The notes beneath the pieces were generated by a model, which was given only the letters and a program-made list of their open reading frames with translations, made no database searches and was not told the DNA's origin. Position numbers and translations under genes: made by a program. This document shows, piece after piece, positions 32,714 through 45,261 of a stretch of 64,000 bases of DNA (its first letter is position 1; every line of letters begins with the position of its first letter). Origin of the DNA: Coix lacryma-jobi var. lacryma-jobi (taxonomy: Eukaryota; Streptophyta; Magnoliopsida; Poales; Poaceae); assembly GCA_009763385.1 (NCBI GenBank), contig CM019826.1, forward strand, positions 58,649,127-58,713,126, read 5' to 3'.

Positions 32714-34508
32714 TGTTGGTAGTTCTTAACTACACCTAGGATAGGGTAGCTAAAGTAGCTATCTACTAATGCCACGCGGGGTTGTCAGTCCCGACACTAG
32801 TAGGAGCTAACTAGTGAGAATGCAATCTACCAGGAGGAGATTCTGCAAGCGCACAGAACTATCGTAGTAGCACTTCCCTGGGAGTACCAGGTGTCGATTT
32901 ATTTGATCCCAAAGGAAGGCTAGGGTGGTGTATGAGTAGAGTCAAGGAGGGGATGAGAGTCGAAGAATAAGAAAAGGGAGAGGAGAGAGGAGATGATGAA
33001 GGGCTAGAAAGAATATATGTGGGTGGATAGGTAAGGATGAAATGGATGGCTAAGGTAAGGTGGATGGATAGATAGATAGAGAGTAACTAAGGGTAACTAA
33101 GATAAGTAACTACTAACTAATAACTACTCCAAGATGACCACAGAGCAAGATAACTACGAAGCAAGATAGGCAAATGCCAAACAAGCAACCAAGTTAAGTA
33201 AAGTTTTATTCCTATCTTATCAAGTATCGAGGCGTACTAGCCTTTACCACTGACTTAGGTTGAACGCTAGCACAACGAGCCTTACTGTTAAACTGGGCCA
33301 ACTACGTGGTGGAATTCAAGGCGCACAGGGCTGTCACCACCTGCATGCTAACACAACTATCCGGGGGTCCAGCCGTATCTGAAGGTAAGTCTGTAACTAA
33401 GCACCACGCTTAACTATATTCTAACTATCTCTACCCTAGCTTTGAATAGAGACACCCTTGCGGACATCAGAGAAAATACTTGACTTAATAAGATGAACAC
33501 TAAACTAACTAGGCAACCTATTGGCAAAGATCAAACACTAAGCTCACTAGAGATTAACTACTATGGCTAAGTGAATTGAACTATAGGATAGCTAGGAACT
33601 CAAGCAATCAATCAAGTATACCACTCAATACTGTTAAGTAGAATAAAGTAATACTTGAAATGATGAAATACAATATAGTAAAGTGCTTGAGTAACAAGAG
33701 CAAAACCTGAACTGGAGATGAAGGAAGACTCTTCCCAGCTCCAGGACCGATCCCTCGCACGCCTCTACTCTTGAGCTAAGCCTTGAGCAGCGCTTCCGCG
33801 AGGGCAAAGATGCCTTGCTCTACTAGCTACCAACTTGCCTAAGCTCTCTGAGCTTCTAACCTTACTCTCACTTGCTTCTCTTGCTTGTGTGTTGCTTGGT
33901 GTGGTATGAATGAAGTGGTGCCACCAGGGGGGTATTTATAGTCTTGAGGAGTGAGGGGGGTACTTATAGGGGGCAGCCAACCGACCTAGGGCTAACCCTA
34001 GTGGCGGGCGCCTGACCTAGGTAGCGGCCGCCACACCCATCACCGTTGGATGCACCGCCTTTGCTTCAACGGCATCCAGGAGCTCCAGAGAGGCGGTTGG
34101 TAGGTCGGTTGCATGTCCAAGTAACCGCCATTCGGCCTTGATCCACGCCACTTCCTCCTGAGTGGTCCGATGCCACTGACCTAGTGACCAAGGGCCAAGA
34201 TTTGGCCTTGGGATGGTCACACAGATTAGTGACGTGGCAAAGGGGGAGAGTTGGGCCTCTCCATGTGGCGGGCGCCACATTTGGGTGGCGGGCGCCACCC
34301 CACTCGGGCCCAAATGGGTCCTGGTGAGTGGGCTCGTCTCCTGGTGGGTCCATTCTCCAAATTTGGTCCAAATCCTGCATTCAAATAAAAATCTATGGAC
34401 ATGTGGAATTTGGTTAGTTTGAAACCTATTTGACTACATTTCATGCCTTTTTGGTGGACTTAAGGGTAAATTGTTGATGGTAAAACAGGTGTTTAAGGAC
34501 CATCAACA
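32714..34508 (-). mobile_element. 3' LTR of the Athila-like element
   Basis: 1,795 bp. Two TATA-like boxes on the minus strand (TATAAATA 33933-33940 and TATAAGTA 33961-33968), each followed by a C-run. GTGGCGGGCGCCAC palindromes occur at 34265-34278 and 34285-34298. Confidence 0.9.
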
Positions 34509-34524
34509 AGCTCCCCCAAGCTAA
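34509..34524 (-). other. Polypurine tract of the Athila-like element
   Basis: The minus strand reads AGCTTGGGGGAGCT just before the LTR start TGTTGATGG. Confidence 0.9.
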
Positions 34525-34527
34525 GCT

Positions 34528-34547
34528 GTTGCTCGTCCTCGAGCAAC
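34528..34547 (-). other. Stem-loop next to the polypurine tract (Athila-like element)
   Basis: GTTGCTCG pairs with CGAGCAAC around a 4-base loop, a perfect 8-bp stem. On the minus strand it lies just upstream of the polypurine tract. Equivalent stems with different bases occur at 46681-46700 and 63270-63290. Confidence 0.75.
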
Positions 34548-36216
34548 AATGCGGTTTAAGCATTGAGCATGAAATGGATAGCAACTTAAGATGTATGCAA
34601 GTGCATATTGTATAGTGAGAAATAACTTAGCATATATCATTAATCATAGCAATGTGGGGCTTATAGCTTTTCACTTCAAACATGCAAGAGTGAAATAAAG
34701 CAGTAGATAGGAAACTTTTATCTTGCTTAGGTTTGACTAGGATTCTGTATGGAGGTTTCTCAAGGTTTTCAAAAGATAACAACTTGCTTAAGTCTCCAAG
34801 ATTCACTCAGTCACTCAATGGTGTTTAAATCCTTACTTAGGCCAAAATGTAGCCTCTCCTATTTCTAGAGAATCATATGTGGAGCTTTAGGTAGGCTAAG
34901 AATCATGAGCAAATTGCCTGATGTTTATTGCTAAGCTAGACACTCAGATCATAAGGAGCAGCAAATCATAAAAATTGATCAGGATGTGCATGTGTGGTTA
35001 TGTGGAAGTGTATAGAGAGATATTTCATAATCCTTCCTAGTTAATTTCTGGGGTCTAGAGCTAATGATAATTCTCTCTCTCTTTTTTTTGGATACATAGT
35101 GAGTAGACAAAAGATGTGTCCTCACATTTTCTTAGGACATAGTCCTCTTTTGAGGTACTTTGCTCACTCTTTTTTTTCAGGACATAGTCCTTTCTTGAGC
35201 TACTTTGCTCATTTTTCTCTCTCTCTTTTTTTTAGCTCTAGATTTCCCCAGGTTATCTATAGGAAAGGATTTTTGAAATGAGTAGGGAAAGGGAGAGAAA
35301 TGCTTATTCCCAGTGTAGGAATAGCATAAGGCTAGCAATGGGACGTTTGGCAAGGTATTGCATATCTCCAGTGTAGAGAATGAGGAATTTATTTGGTGGT
35401 TGCAAACTTCCAAAGTGGAAAGTAGACAGTTTATGGTGGGTGTGTGAATCTTGATTCAAAAGATATGATAAGCTTCTCTACTAAGATCTATGAGGTCTAA
35501 CAAAGCTCAACACAGACAAAGCTCTTTGTGGTTTTGACTAACAAATATTTGGCTGGTGGTGGGATGGGATAAAATCTAGGAGGAACTTTTAGCAAGGTTT
35601 TCATAATTTTTAAAAGAAATCCTCCAGATTAGGTCCTAATTTCACCTTAGCAAGTTTAAAGAATTACTCCATTTCTTACTAACTTTATTCACTAAGCATG
35701 ATTTCAGTTTAAGCATGTGCAACCCACAAAAGCTACAACTTAGATAAGACTAGTCATTCAAACCATAACAATAGCATTTGCATGACATATTTCAAATCTT
35801 ATTCAGGTTTCAACTTGTTTAAGCAGATTTTATCAATTTTATTCATGGAATGGTTATTTAGGCAAGCATGTGACATTCAAAAGATATAGAATTTAAGAAC
35901 TGAATGTAAAGTGTAGGCTTGAGACATACCTTATTGGAGCGGGAGTCTCCCCCAAGCTGGCTTCTTGCTTGGTGAAGGATTCTTCTTTCTCGGTCGGAGC
36001 TCTTGTTCTCATTTTATTAAAAGGGAAACTATCTAATGTTGTGAAAAAGGGAAACTATCCTATTATGATATTTTATTATTCTAGCTAAGTTAACATATAC
36101 CTATGCATATAACTAATGATAACTAGTGATTTTTTTTAGTTACATGCATGGTATATGTTATTTATTTGTAAAAGGGAAATTTGAAGGGAAATAAAAATTA
36201 AAAGTAAAGCCATACC
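34548..36216. other. Athila-like element, non-coding 3' internal region
   Basis: No coding sequence is recognised in 1.7 kb where pol would be expected. The only structure is a purine-rich (minus-strand) tract at 35070-35235 with two AGGACATAGTCCT palindromes (35134-35146 and 35179-35191), each followed by a GAGGTACTTTGCTCA-like unit. Confidence 0.6.
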
Positions 36217-36830
36217 TTAGGTCCATGGAATTTCATCCTTACTGGGCGGATCTTCTTCCTTGGGTGCTTCTTCTTTAAGTACTCCATCGGGTTCTTCTTC
36301 TTTTGGCACCTCTCCCTTATCATGTGGATCACACAACTCAGGAGGAGGTGGTTCTTTCTTTCTGTTCCACCTTGTTCTTCGGCGCCTCTTCTTGGTGCGA
36401 ACGGGTTTTGCTTCCTGCATGTTAGCGGCATATGCGGGACCACGGGAAAAAGAGAATATTTCCTTCCTCCCTCCTAATGTTATTTGAATTTTACCACTTC
36501 CCACATATATGCAGGCATCAACAGTGTTCAAGAAGGGTCTACCTAAGATTAGAGGCACATCTTTCCTATTTCCCATATCTAGTATTATGAAATCAGCAGG
36601 AACATATGAACCTCTAATATGAACAGGTAAACACTAAACTATTCCTTCTACATAGCAAGTGGATTGATCAGCTAGCACAACATAGGCAGATGTGGATGAC
36701 ATGGGTGGAAAGAATGAGTTTTCATAAAAATCTTTAGATAGAATGTTCACACTCGATCCTAAATCACACATGGCATTTCTAAAGACCACCAAAGATTGAG
36801 CATCTAATTATGGGACTACCAGGATCACCC
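36217..36830 (-). pseudogene. Athila-like aspartic protease region, frameshifted
   Basis: The minus strand gives GDPGSPIIRCSI, then in a shifted frame CDLGSSVNILSKDFYEN (around 36725-36770) with the DLGSS active site, and VPLILGRPFLNTVDACIYVG (36500-36560), the conserved flap/ILGRPFL block. A basic Pro- and Arg-rich tail follows. A frameshift near 36785 and a stop near 36635 break it. In Athila elements this region lies between gag and RT and processes the polyprotein; RT is missing here. Confidence 0.8.
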
Positions 36831-37051
36831 TTTTTAACAGTCATGGTTTGATCTTCATAATAGTTAAAATATTTTATTTCAACCATGTTTGCAGTTTCCA
36901 TGTCAGGTTTAGCAGGAATTTTGCCAGATTCAAAAGATGGTATGATAGCAGCAAGTTGAGCTAATTGGGTTTCTAACATCTTATTAAAGCTTAATTGATT
37001 TTTCAGAGCAGATGAGAAATCTTCCAATTTAGCATTTATATTCTCAAGGGT

Positions 37052-38089
37052 TTAATCATTCGACATTAATTTCTTATTCAAGAAATCAGTAGTTCTACCT
37101 TGTGAGTAAACTAAATTTTTCAAGAATGAGAAATTATCAGAATTCTGAAAATTAGAGCGGGGGAATGAATTGTTACCTTGAGAATTTGCAGGCTGATTCC
37201 ATCCTTGATTCTGTTGACGGAAACCGTTGTTCTTGTTGATGAAGTTCAAATCTTCATGTAGCTCGAGGCAGTTGCTCCCAGAATGTTCGGTTTCTCCACA
37301 GACTTCACAAGTCATGTAGGATTCCAGAGATTGGACACTCTCTTGTTGGTTCATCTTCTCACAGCTGTCCAGCTTCTTTGCCAGCAGGTCCATCTTGGCC
37401 ACGATCATGTCGGCTTCCTTAAAGGAATGCATACCTCGCTTACGGGGCTGCAGTCTCTCGTCAATCCATCCTTGGTTCGACACCATCTTCTCTATGAGAG
37501 CCTTAGCATATGCAACATTCAGAAAAAAGAATGCACCGCCGGCGGCGGCATCCAAATGGCTTCTAGAGAGTGGGGTTAGGCCGTGGTAGAAGTTCTGGAT
37601 CAATAGCCAGTCCTCCATACCATGGTGTGGACAAGCAGCGACGTACTCTTGCATTCTCTCCCAAGCCTCGGGAATAGATTCCTCGGCTTGTTGCGTAAAG
37701 CTGGAGATTTTGTTGCGAAGAGCGTTCATCTTGCCCATCAGAAAGAATTTGGCGAGAAAAGCACTGGAACACTTGTCCCATGTGTCTACAGCATTGCGAT
37801 CGGTATAGATCCATTGCTTCGCTTTTCCTAGAAGAGAAAAGGGAAAGAGACGAAGACGGATGGCTTCTTGTGTTATCCCCTTAATGGTGAAGGTGCCGCA
37901 AATCTCCAAAAATTGTTGGAGGTGAGCATTGGCATCCTCATGAGCTTTGCCACAGAACGGGCTAGCTTGGACCATCGTGATCAGAGCCGGTTTCAACTCA
38001 AAATTGAGGTTGGCATCGATCACGTCTGGTCCTATCGCTACATTAGCGACAGAAGGAGCAGAAAATTCACAAATGGTTCTGTTGGCCAT
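37052..38089 (-). CDS. gag: Athila-like gag
   Basis: I choose the ATG at 38089 (MANRTICEFSAPSVANVAIG), because the upstream extension is the leader after the primer site. The capsid (retrotrans_gag) domain covers about residues 30-190 and includes LFPFSLLGKAKQWIY and a W..C..FL block. A zinc knuckle CEVCGETEHSGSNC (CX2CX4HX4C) is near residue 260, followed by an Asn/Gln-rich segment. The frame ends at 37052, and gag-like sequence (EDFSSALKNQLSFNKMLETQ) continues in another frame at 36779-37027, so the C-terminus is frameshifted. Gag builds the particle that packages element RNA. Confidence 0.85.
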   Translation of the reverse strand: MANRTICEFSAPSVANVAIGPDVIDANLNFELKPALITMVQASPFCGKAHEDANAHLQQFLEICGTFTIKGITQEAIRLRLFPFSLLGKAKQWIYTDRNAVDTWDKCSSAFLAKFFLMGKMNALRNKISSFTQQAEESIPEAWERMQEYVAACPHHGMEDWLLIQNFYHGLTPLSRSHLDAAAGGAFFFLNVAYAKALIEKMVSNQGWIDERLQPRKRGMHSFKEADMIVAKMDLLAKKLDSCEKMNQQESVQSLESYMTCEVCGETEHSGSNCLELHEDLNFINKNNGFRQQNQGWNQPANSQGNNSFPRSNFQNSDNFSFLKNLVYSQGRTTDFLNKKLMSND

Positions 38090-38250
38090 TGTGAAGATAG
38101 AACAAGATAAGAAAGAAAGAATTTGAAGAAGATGAAGGAAAAAGATAAGAAGGACTAAGGAAAGAAAGAATGGGGTAAGATGGGATTCGCTAAGCGGGAG
38201 TTTAAGCGAAGATAAATTCGACACGAACTCAACCGATACACCGATTGCCT

Positions 38251-38268
38251 TCCGCGGCAACGGCGCCA
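38251..38268 (-). other. Primer binding site of the Athila-like element (tRNA-Asp type)
   Basis: The minus strand reads TGGCGCCGTTGCCGCGGA, eight bases from the 5' LTR, matching the tRNA-Asp site usual in Athila elements. Confidence 0.85.
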
Positions 38269-39779
38269 GAAATGCTTGTTGGTAGTTCTTAACTACACCT
38301 AGGATAGGGTAGCTAAAGTAGCTATCTACTAATGCCACGCGGGGTTGTCAGTCCCGACACTAGTAGGAGCTAACTAGCGAGAATGCAATCTACCAGGAGG
38401 AGATTCTGCAAGCGCACAGAACTATCGTAGTAGCACTTCCCTGGGAGTACCAGGTGTCGATTTATTTGATCCCAAAGGAAGGCTAGGGTGGTGTATGAGT
38501 AGAGTCAAGGAGGGGATGAGAATCGAAGAATAAGAAAAGGGAGAGGAGAGAGGAGATGATGAAGGGCTAGAAAGAATATATGTGGGTGGATAGGTAAGGA
38601 TGAAATGGATGGCTAAGGTAAGGTGGATGGATAGATAGATAGAGAGTAACTAAGGGTAACTAAGATAAGTAACTACTAACTAATAAATACTCCTAGATGA
38701 CCACAGAGCAAGATAACTACGAAGCAAGATAGGCAAATGCCAAACAAGCAACCAAGTTAAGTAAAGTTTTATTCCTATCTTATCAAGTATCGAGGCGTAC
38801 TAGCCTTTACCACTGACTTAGGTTGAACGCTAGCACAACGAGCCTTACTGTTAAACTGGGCCAACTACGTGGTTGAATTCAAGGCGCACAAGGCTGTCAC
38901 CACCTGCTTGCTACCACAGCTATCCGGGGGTCCAGCCGTATCTGAAGGTAAGTCTATAACTAAGCACCACGCTTAACTATATTCTAACTATCTCTACCCT
39001 AGCTTTGAATAGAGACACCCTTGCGGACGTCTGAGCAAATACTTGACTTAATAAGATGAACACTAAACTAACTAGGCAACCTATTGGCAAAGATCAAACA
39101 CTAAGCTCACTATAGATTAACTACTATGGCTAAGTGAATTGAACTGTAGGATAGCTAGGCACTTAAGCAATCAATCAAGTATACCACTCAATACTGGTAA
39201 GTAGAATAAAGTAATACTTGAAATGATGAAATAGTATATAGTAAAGTGCTTGAGTAACAAGAGCAAAACCTGAACTGGAGATGAAGGAAGACTCTTCCTA
39301 GCTCCAGGACCGATCACTCGCACGCCTCTACTCTTGAGTTAAGCCTTGAGCAGCGCTTCCGCGATGGCAAAGATGCCTTGCTCTACTAGCTACCTACTTG
39401 CCTAAACTCTCTGAGCTTCTAACCTAACTCTCACTTGCTTCTCTTGCTTGTGTGTTGCTTGGTGCGGTACGAATGAAGTGGTGCCACCAGGGGGGTATTT
39501 ATAGTCTTGAGGAGTGAGGGGGGTACTTATAGGGGGCAGCCAACCGACCTAGGGCTAACCCTAGTGGCGGGCGCAAGCCCTAGGTAGCGGCCGCCACCCC
39601 CATCACCGTTGGATGCACCGCCTTTGCTTCAACGACATCCAGGAGCTCTAGAGAGGCGGTTGGTCGGTCAGTTGCATGTCCAAGTAACCGCCATTCGGCC
39701 TTGATCCACGCCACTTCCTCCTGAGTGGTCCGATGCCACTGACCTAGTGACCAAGGGCCAAGATTTGGCCTTGGGATGG

Positions 39780-41097
39780 TGTTGACACTGGTTATCTATC
39801 AAAATTAGAGGATAAATAAATATGAAAAGGGCACGAATTCAATCACCAACAAAGGTTTAGGGTTTTAATTGACAATATTCCACGAGTTTTGGTGAATTGT
39901 GATTCTGCAGGGACTAAACCAGGAAACCAGCGCTGATTGCTTCCCCTAGAAGGAAACCGACGCGAGATAACGCAACCGACACGTCAGGAATATTCCAGAA
40001 GGTTCTAGAGGACACCAAAGGACACCACGAGGCGGGACACCTCGAGAGGCCACTAGGTGGGACCGACCGGTCCCACCCTTAGACATGTCGGTCTCCCCCC
40101 GGGCCCGCTGGCTTCCGTCTTCTGCAAGCCTCCTCCACCGAACCCTAGGACTCATCTCCACCGTCCCTGAAGTCGGTTTGATCCAACGGCTGCGGTTGAT
40201 CCCTCAGGGCTATATAAGCAGCCCTAGACCCCCCTCTCCAGGCATCTCCCTCTTCATTATTCATCTCCACATGAGAAACTAGGGTTCCAATGTAGAAGTA
40301 GAGGTCCCTCTAGATGAATCTCTTCTAGTTCATCTAGAATTAGATCTAGTTCATCTAGTTGTAATCAAGAATTAGCTTTCAAGTAGAAGACTAGATACCC
40401 CTCAAGTAGGATTAGAACCTAGTATTATTCTAGAACTAGAAGAGAGAGAGAGAGGAAGAGATCAAGAGGAAGCTCCGGCCTGTCGGATCAACTTCTTCAT
40501 CTTGTACCTGTGGATTCAAGTTCTTCATCGACTTGCTTCAATGATTGTTTCAGTAATCAACATCTATATTTAAGTTTGAGCCATTGTTCTTATTGTTCTT
40601 AAGGTTTATGACTCTCTTTTGAGTACTTTAATTCTAGTCGCCCTAGAGTTAGAGTAGTTGGATAGTATAAGCGTGGTGCTTAGACTTGATAGCTCATATT
40701 TACCTCCTATAACGCCGGTAGTAGTGGTAGTTCGCAAGGGTGACTCTTATAGCCTTGTTGATTCTTCTATAGTCCACTTACCCGTGTGTAGGCTCGGTAG
40801 TATTATAGATTTGCATAAAAGAATCATACTCTATTGTGACCTTTTATGGCAACTTCCCCATTAAGAATAATAAACATATCACTCTTAAGTTGGATTTAGA
40901 TAACCTTAGTGATCCCCTCTATACTTTTAGCTTCTCCATCCTTGTTAGTTACTCAGGGGTTATACACTTGGGACTCCACGCTATCCGTTCCCTTGGGTTC
41001 GATATTAAAACTGGGTTACTCTAGTGAAGTGCTATATCGGTAGATCTTATCTGTGCGCTTGCGGATAAAGTAGAGTGTGCGTTAATTTATACCAACA
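39780..41097 (+). mobile_element. 5' LTR of the non-autonomous element
   Basis: 1,318 bp. TATATAA at 40211-40217 sits within GGGCT...AGCCC. Downstream, CTAGATGAA...TTCATCTAG forms a 9-bp inverted repeat (about 40311-40338). A second TAGTTCATCTAG copy follows. Confidence 0.9.
40211..40217 (+). promoter_or_regulatory. TATA box, 5' LTR of the non-autonomous element
   Basis: TATATAA enclosed by AGGGC and GCAGCCC; the same arrangement recurs at 47151 and, on the minus strand, at 62812-62818. Confidence 0.65.
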
Positions 41098-41105
41098 AGC
41101 ATTTT

Positions 41106-41123
41106 TGGCGCCGTTGCCGGGGA
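41106..41123 (+). other. Primer binding site of the non-autonomous element (tRNA-Asp type)
   Basis: TGGCGCCGTTGCCGGGGA, eight bases after the LTR. Confidence 0.9.
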
Positions 41124-42775
41124 ACGGTAGATCATCTTACGTCTTAAGTATAACCTTGTAATCATACTTTTATCTTTTTCCTTTTTTGTCCCTGTCTTTT
41201 CATTATTTTTGTTTTCATTCTTATGAATGTTGTTTTTGAATTCCATTCTTATCTATCACTACCCCATGAGCAAGCTATAACCAGTAGAATCCTTATACCC
41301 CATCATAATACCTGGTTATGAGCTATGCCTACCTTTCTGCTGCACTGTCCTTGTAATGAGCATAGAAATATAATTATGAAAATATTCCTTCGGATATTCT
41401 TGTCACTAACCTTTCCAGGTCTGGAGCAGAAAAGAACGAAAGAACAACAAACACAAGGTATGCCCCATCAATCATCATGTGACATTGAATTATATTCATC
41501 CAATCTTGATTTGTGCAAAATCCAAGCTTGGGGAATAGACTTTCTAAGAATATTTCTTGCCATGTTGCTATGTTGGTTGTCCCTACCTTTAGGATATGCT
41601 CATATACTAATCATACTCTTTCATCACCATCTGAATAAATCTCTACAATGCTTTTATGTTATCTTTATTTGCTATAGTATATTCTTTGGTTTTGAAGTAT
41701 TATCATACACCTTTTAAATTAGGCATGGAGCTTAGTTTAACTGTTTTCATGAATTAAAGTAAGACATGGTGTCTGGTTTGATTCTTGACCTAAAAGGAGT
41801 GCTGATTTTACCTCTAAAGGCTTTTAAATTAAGTATGGTGCTTAGGTTAAAATGCCTTCCTAGATCGAATTAGACGTGGTGTCTAGGTTGATTTCTGAAT
41901 TGATAGTATGCTATAGTAGATATTGGATATTTTGTTGGACTAACCCCTGCAGGAAAACTTTCATTATCAATTTGGGAAGTCCTGAGATGAACTCACACTG
42001 GAGATGAAGCAAGGCGTACACATGAACTTCAACAACTTTGCACAATGAAGACTCAGCTCGTTCATCATGTATGAAAGAACTGTGAGTATCAAAGTTTATT
42101 TATTTTGTCTTCTACTGCAAGTTATCTTTTGCCTTGAATCATGTTAAAGTGCAGCCAACACATAAAATACTAGTCTATGCTAAAATAATCCTAAAAATAT
42201 CTTTTTAGCATAGATGCAAAATACATAAGTTGTGGATAATAACCCATGCTTCAAATTCTTGCAATCCTTCGGGTATATGTTCACTAACATTACGCAGGAG
42301 AGAGATTTTGTTCATCCATGGTTTGATCTAAACATTAAAGATCCAGAACCCAAACCATAGACACACAAACCTACTCTCATATTACAAATGGTGCTAGCCT
42401 AGCTTTGACTTGCTTGGGCGCTGATGACAAACAGGATGCAACTTACCTCGTATGAGACAACCTACGCCTACAATCATCATAGTCCAAGACATCAAGACAA
42501 GAAGTGGGAAGTTATCCTCTTTTCTAATCAAGAGCTAGCTTGGGAGACAAGATGGTACCACTACGACAATAGCAAGATCTATAAGTCAAACACATGAACA
42601 TGTGTTTGGGAGTCCATCTACATCACAAGCCAGCCTGGGAGAGACAATTCTATTGTCTAGATGTGTTTCACAATCAAAGGGAGGAAGGAGAAACCCAACT
42701 TCAAACATATTGATCTCCTACTCACCACTTTGATCAATATAAACCACTAGATGCTGTCCCAGTCAAGAAGAAGAA
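41124..42775. other. Non-autonomous element, internal region without recognised genes
   Basis: The position is that of gag, but I recognise none. A direct repeat occurs at 41716-41790 and 41826-41905: AAATTAnGnATGGnGCTTAG, then GAATTAnAnnTGGTGTCTnG with a GTTTGATT or GTTGATT end. The 130-residue frame at 41325-41717 looks like AT-rich chance sequence. Confidence 0.5.
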
Positions 42776-43051
42776 TATGATCCACCACTCATACTTGGAA
42801 GATCGTTCTTGAACGCCATCAATGTTATCATCTATGTCGGACCTGGAGAAGTCAACTCTTAGATCTTTTGCTGATTCTTCAACAACTACATCACTTATGA
42901 GCAGCCAAAGAGAACCAAGAGAAGATGTCAAAGGAAGAACGAACTGCCAAGAATTGAGGAGGGCATCATGAAGGACGAAGCCACTGCACCACAAGAGTTA
43001 GAAGATGGAGAGATAATACCTGAGCCAACAAATGATAAGAACAACCGATAA
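42776..43051 (+). pseudogene. Decayed Athila-type protease segment, copy 1
   Basis: The frame reads YDPPLILGRSFLNAINVIIY, the ILGRPFL block of Athila protease, then has stops, then NNYITYEQPKRTKRR and an acidic tail ending NNR with TAA at 43049. The catalytic Asp block is not visible. Confidence 0.65.
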
Positions 43052-44239
43052 GATCTCCATCATCTAGACACTGTTAAGAGGACAAGTCTCAATTGTGACA
43101 TTACAAGACAAAAGACTATCATAGAGGCACTCGAGTAGCAGCTCTAAATTCAAGTCTCTTGCCAACCCAATAATTAAAGAAAAACAAGAAAGGTTGACAA
43201 GAGAAGAATGCAGAACTGTCCCTACATCCTCATAGTACAGAATTAATACAAGAGAAGAGAGGGGATCCTAGTCAGCATACTCGAAGAATAATGCGCCTTC
43301 ACTGATAAGTAAACACAAGAGAAGGAAGGTCAATACCTCTAAAGATGATTCCACTGTGATCTTCCTCCTCTCAATCACACTGTGAGACAAACAAGAGAAG
43401 ACAAGCCATTCATAAACTACAACCAGCTAGACAAGAGAAGCTTCCACAAGGTGGTTTGGCACATCACTCTTCAATAACAAAGTAATGTTTCAAGGTAAGT
43501 AACCATCACTTTAAGAGCTTCTTCTTGATACTAGTACGAACATAAATAAAGAACTAAACATGTTTAAGTTGCACCTCACTTGATCCAACCTAATCAACTC
43601 AACATATTTAGTCCTTTGATCCTTGTTCATAGCTTTACTCTCTTGAATCTCACTGTCTTAACTAAATGAGCTAAAATGTTGTGCATCTAACCTTTGGAAA
43701 ATGATATATCTCAATTATGAAAAGATCGACACTTTATGCATAGATTATCCTTCCTTGGGTTAAGTAATCTGATCTGTTAAATATTTTAAGATGCTACTTT
43801 CATGCTCATATCCTCTGATCCTATCACTCATGTTAAGATTAAATAGAACACATAAACAAAAAGTTTATCTTGTGCAATGTGCCTAAGGTTAGAGAGGAAT
43901 AAACAAAACTTTTGGTTATATTGGTGTTTTTCCACCAACAGAGCCCATGCACTTGATCTCTACCTTGTCTTTATGAGCAGGACACACTCTTGAGCAAACA
44001 GGGCGAAGTTTGTCACTCCCAAATTCTACAGAGTGAAGGTCCTAAATCTGCAAGAACATGCACACTGAGCAAGATGCTGCCAGCTTCCATAATTAACGCT
44101 TCACTTCAAACTGCTGGACGAACGAATGACATGAGTGACACCATATCAAGAGGCATAAACAAGAAGGAATGACGAAAGACATCGTAGTCAGAATTAGAAG
44201 TCCCCACAGACTTCTTGATCCTTGACATGAGAAGACAAT
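43052..44239. other. Non-autonomous element, spacer between protease remnants
   Basis: AT-rich sequence with many stops in all frames; no recognised domain. Some ACAAGAGAAG words recur at 43240-43480. Confidence 0.4.
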
Positions 44240-44583
44240 GATGTCCACCTCATCCTAGGAAGACCATTCCTCTACGCTACAAGTACAATCATTTATAAGA
44301 GGAAATCCATTTTCACTTTCCTGGAGAAAAGGCACGATGCAACTTCATCAATTACATACCCAATGAAGCACCCAAGAAGAATAGAAGTGAAAGACGCCGC
44401 TCTCAAAGCCAAAGAAGACAAACTATCAAGAATAGAGAGGCCAATCACGAAGAAGAAGCTATCGACACTGTCCCAGAAAAGAAACAACAAAAGAAACCTC
44501 AAGACAGTGAGCCATAGGAAGTGAAGACTCAGACCAAGAAAGTATGGAAGAAAAGGTCTGCACCTAAGAGGAACAATCGATAA
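44240..44583 (+). pseudogene. Decayed Athila-type protease segment, copy 2
   Basis: DVHLILGRPFLYATSTIIY, then in a shifted frame CNFINYIPNEAPKKNRSERR and a basic, Gln-rich tail ending at TAA 44581, again after NNR. The shared layout with 42776-43051 indicates an internal duplication or acquisition of two related segments. Confidence 0.65.
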
Positions 44584-45261
44584 CAACTTTCTAAACGTCT
44601 GACATACCTTGGGAGGTCTGAACCAAGGGAATGTCCGGTTCGTCGGACCTAAATATCCGAACCTTCGCCAAAAGGTAAAAATCGGTAGTTATCTTTATAT
44701 TTACTTTTCTGCATATTTCTCATATTTAATTCTTAGTTATTTATTGCATCATCATATTTAATCATTGCATCATCATATTTAATTCACAAATATTTTAATT
44801 TCTGCATTGCATTAGAAAAGAAAATAAAAATGTTGCAATTGTTACACTACATCATAAATCATAAAGCCCCATGTGAATAAATCTTTGGTGTGTAAAAACC
44901 CACAGGAATGTTCACCGTGGTGGCATAAAAATAATAAAAATAAATATGCATGCATTCATCCTGTTGCATTTCCTCTTGCGAAAAATACAAAAATATTAAG
45001 AAAGAGATCTTACTAAAATTCTAGACAGCTAAGGCTTGAGTGGCCAGCCATTAATGCTTAATCTGTTCCACAAGTTTTGTTGTCTATTTGAGTTTCACAG
45101 GATTTGAAAGGCCAAGAAAAGCTGACTAGCAAGTGAATGCTCCATCCATTGTTGGAGCACTGTCTCAACAAACATCAACATCAACTAAAGCTCTAATAGA
45201 GGAAGGACATATCTACTGCCAGTCTGCTACATTGCAAGATCGAACGACTACGTCAACATTC

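Noticed and set aside
41325..41717. 130-codon frame in the non-autonomous element
   Set aside because: AT-rich, hydrophobic by composition, with no similarity to gag and no supporting signals.
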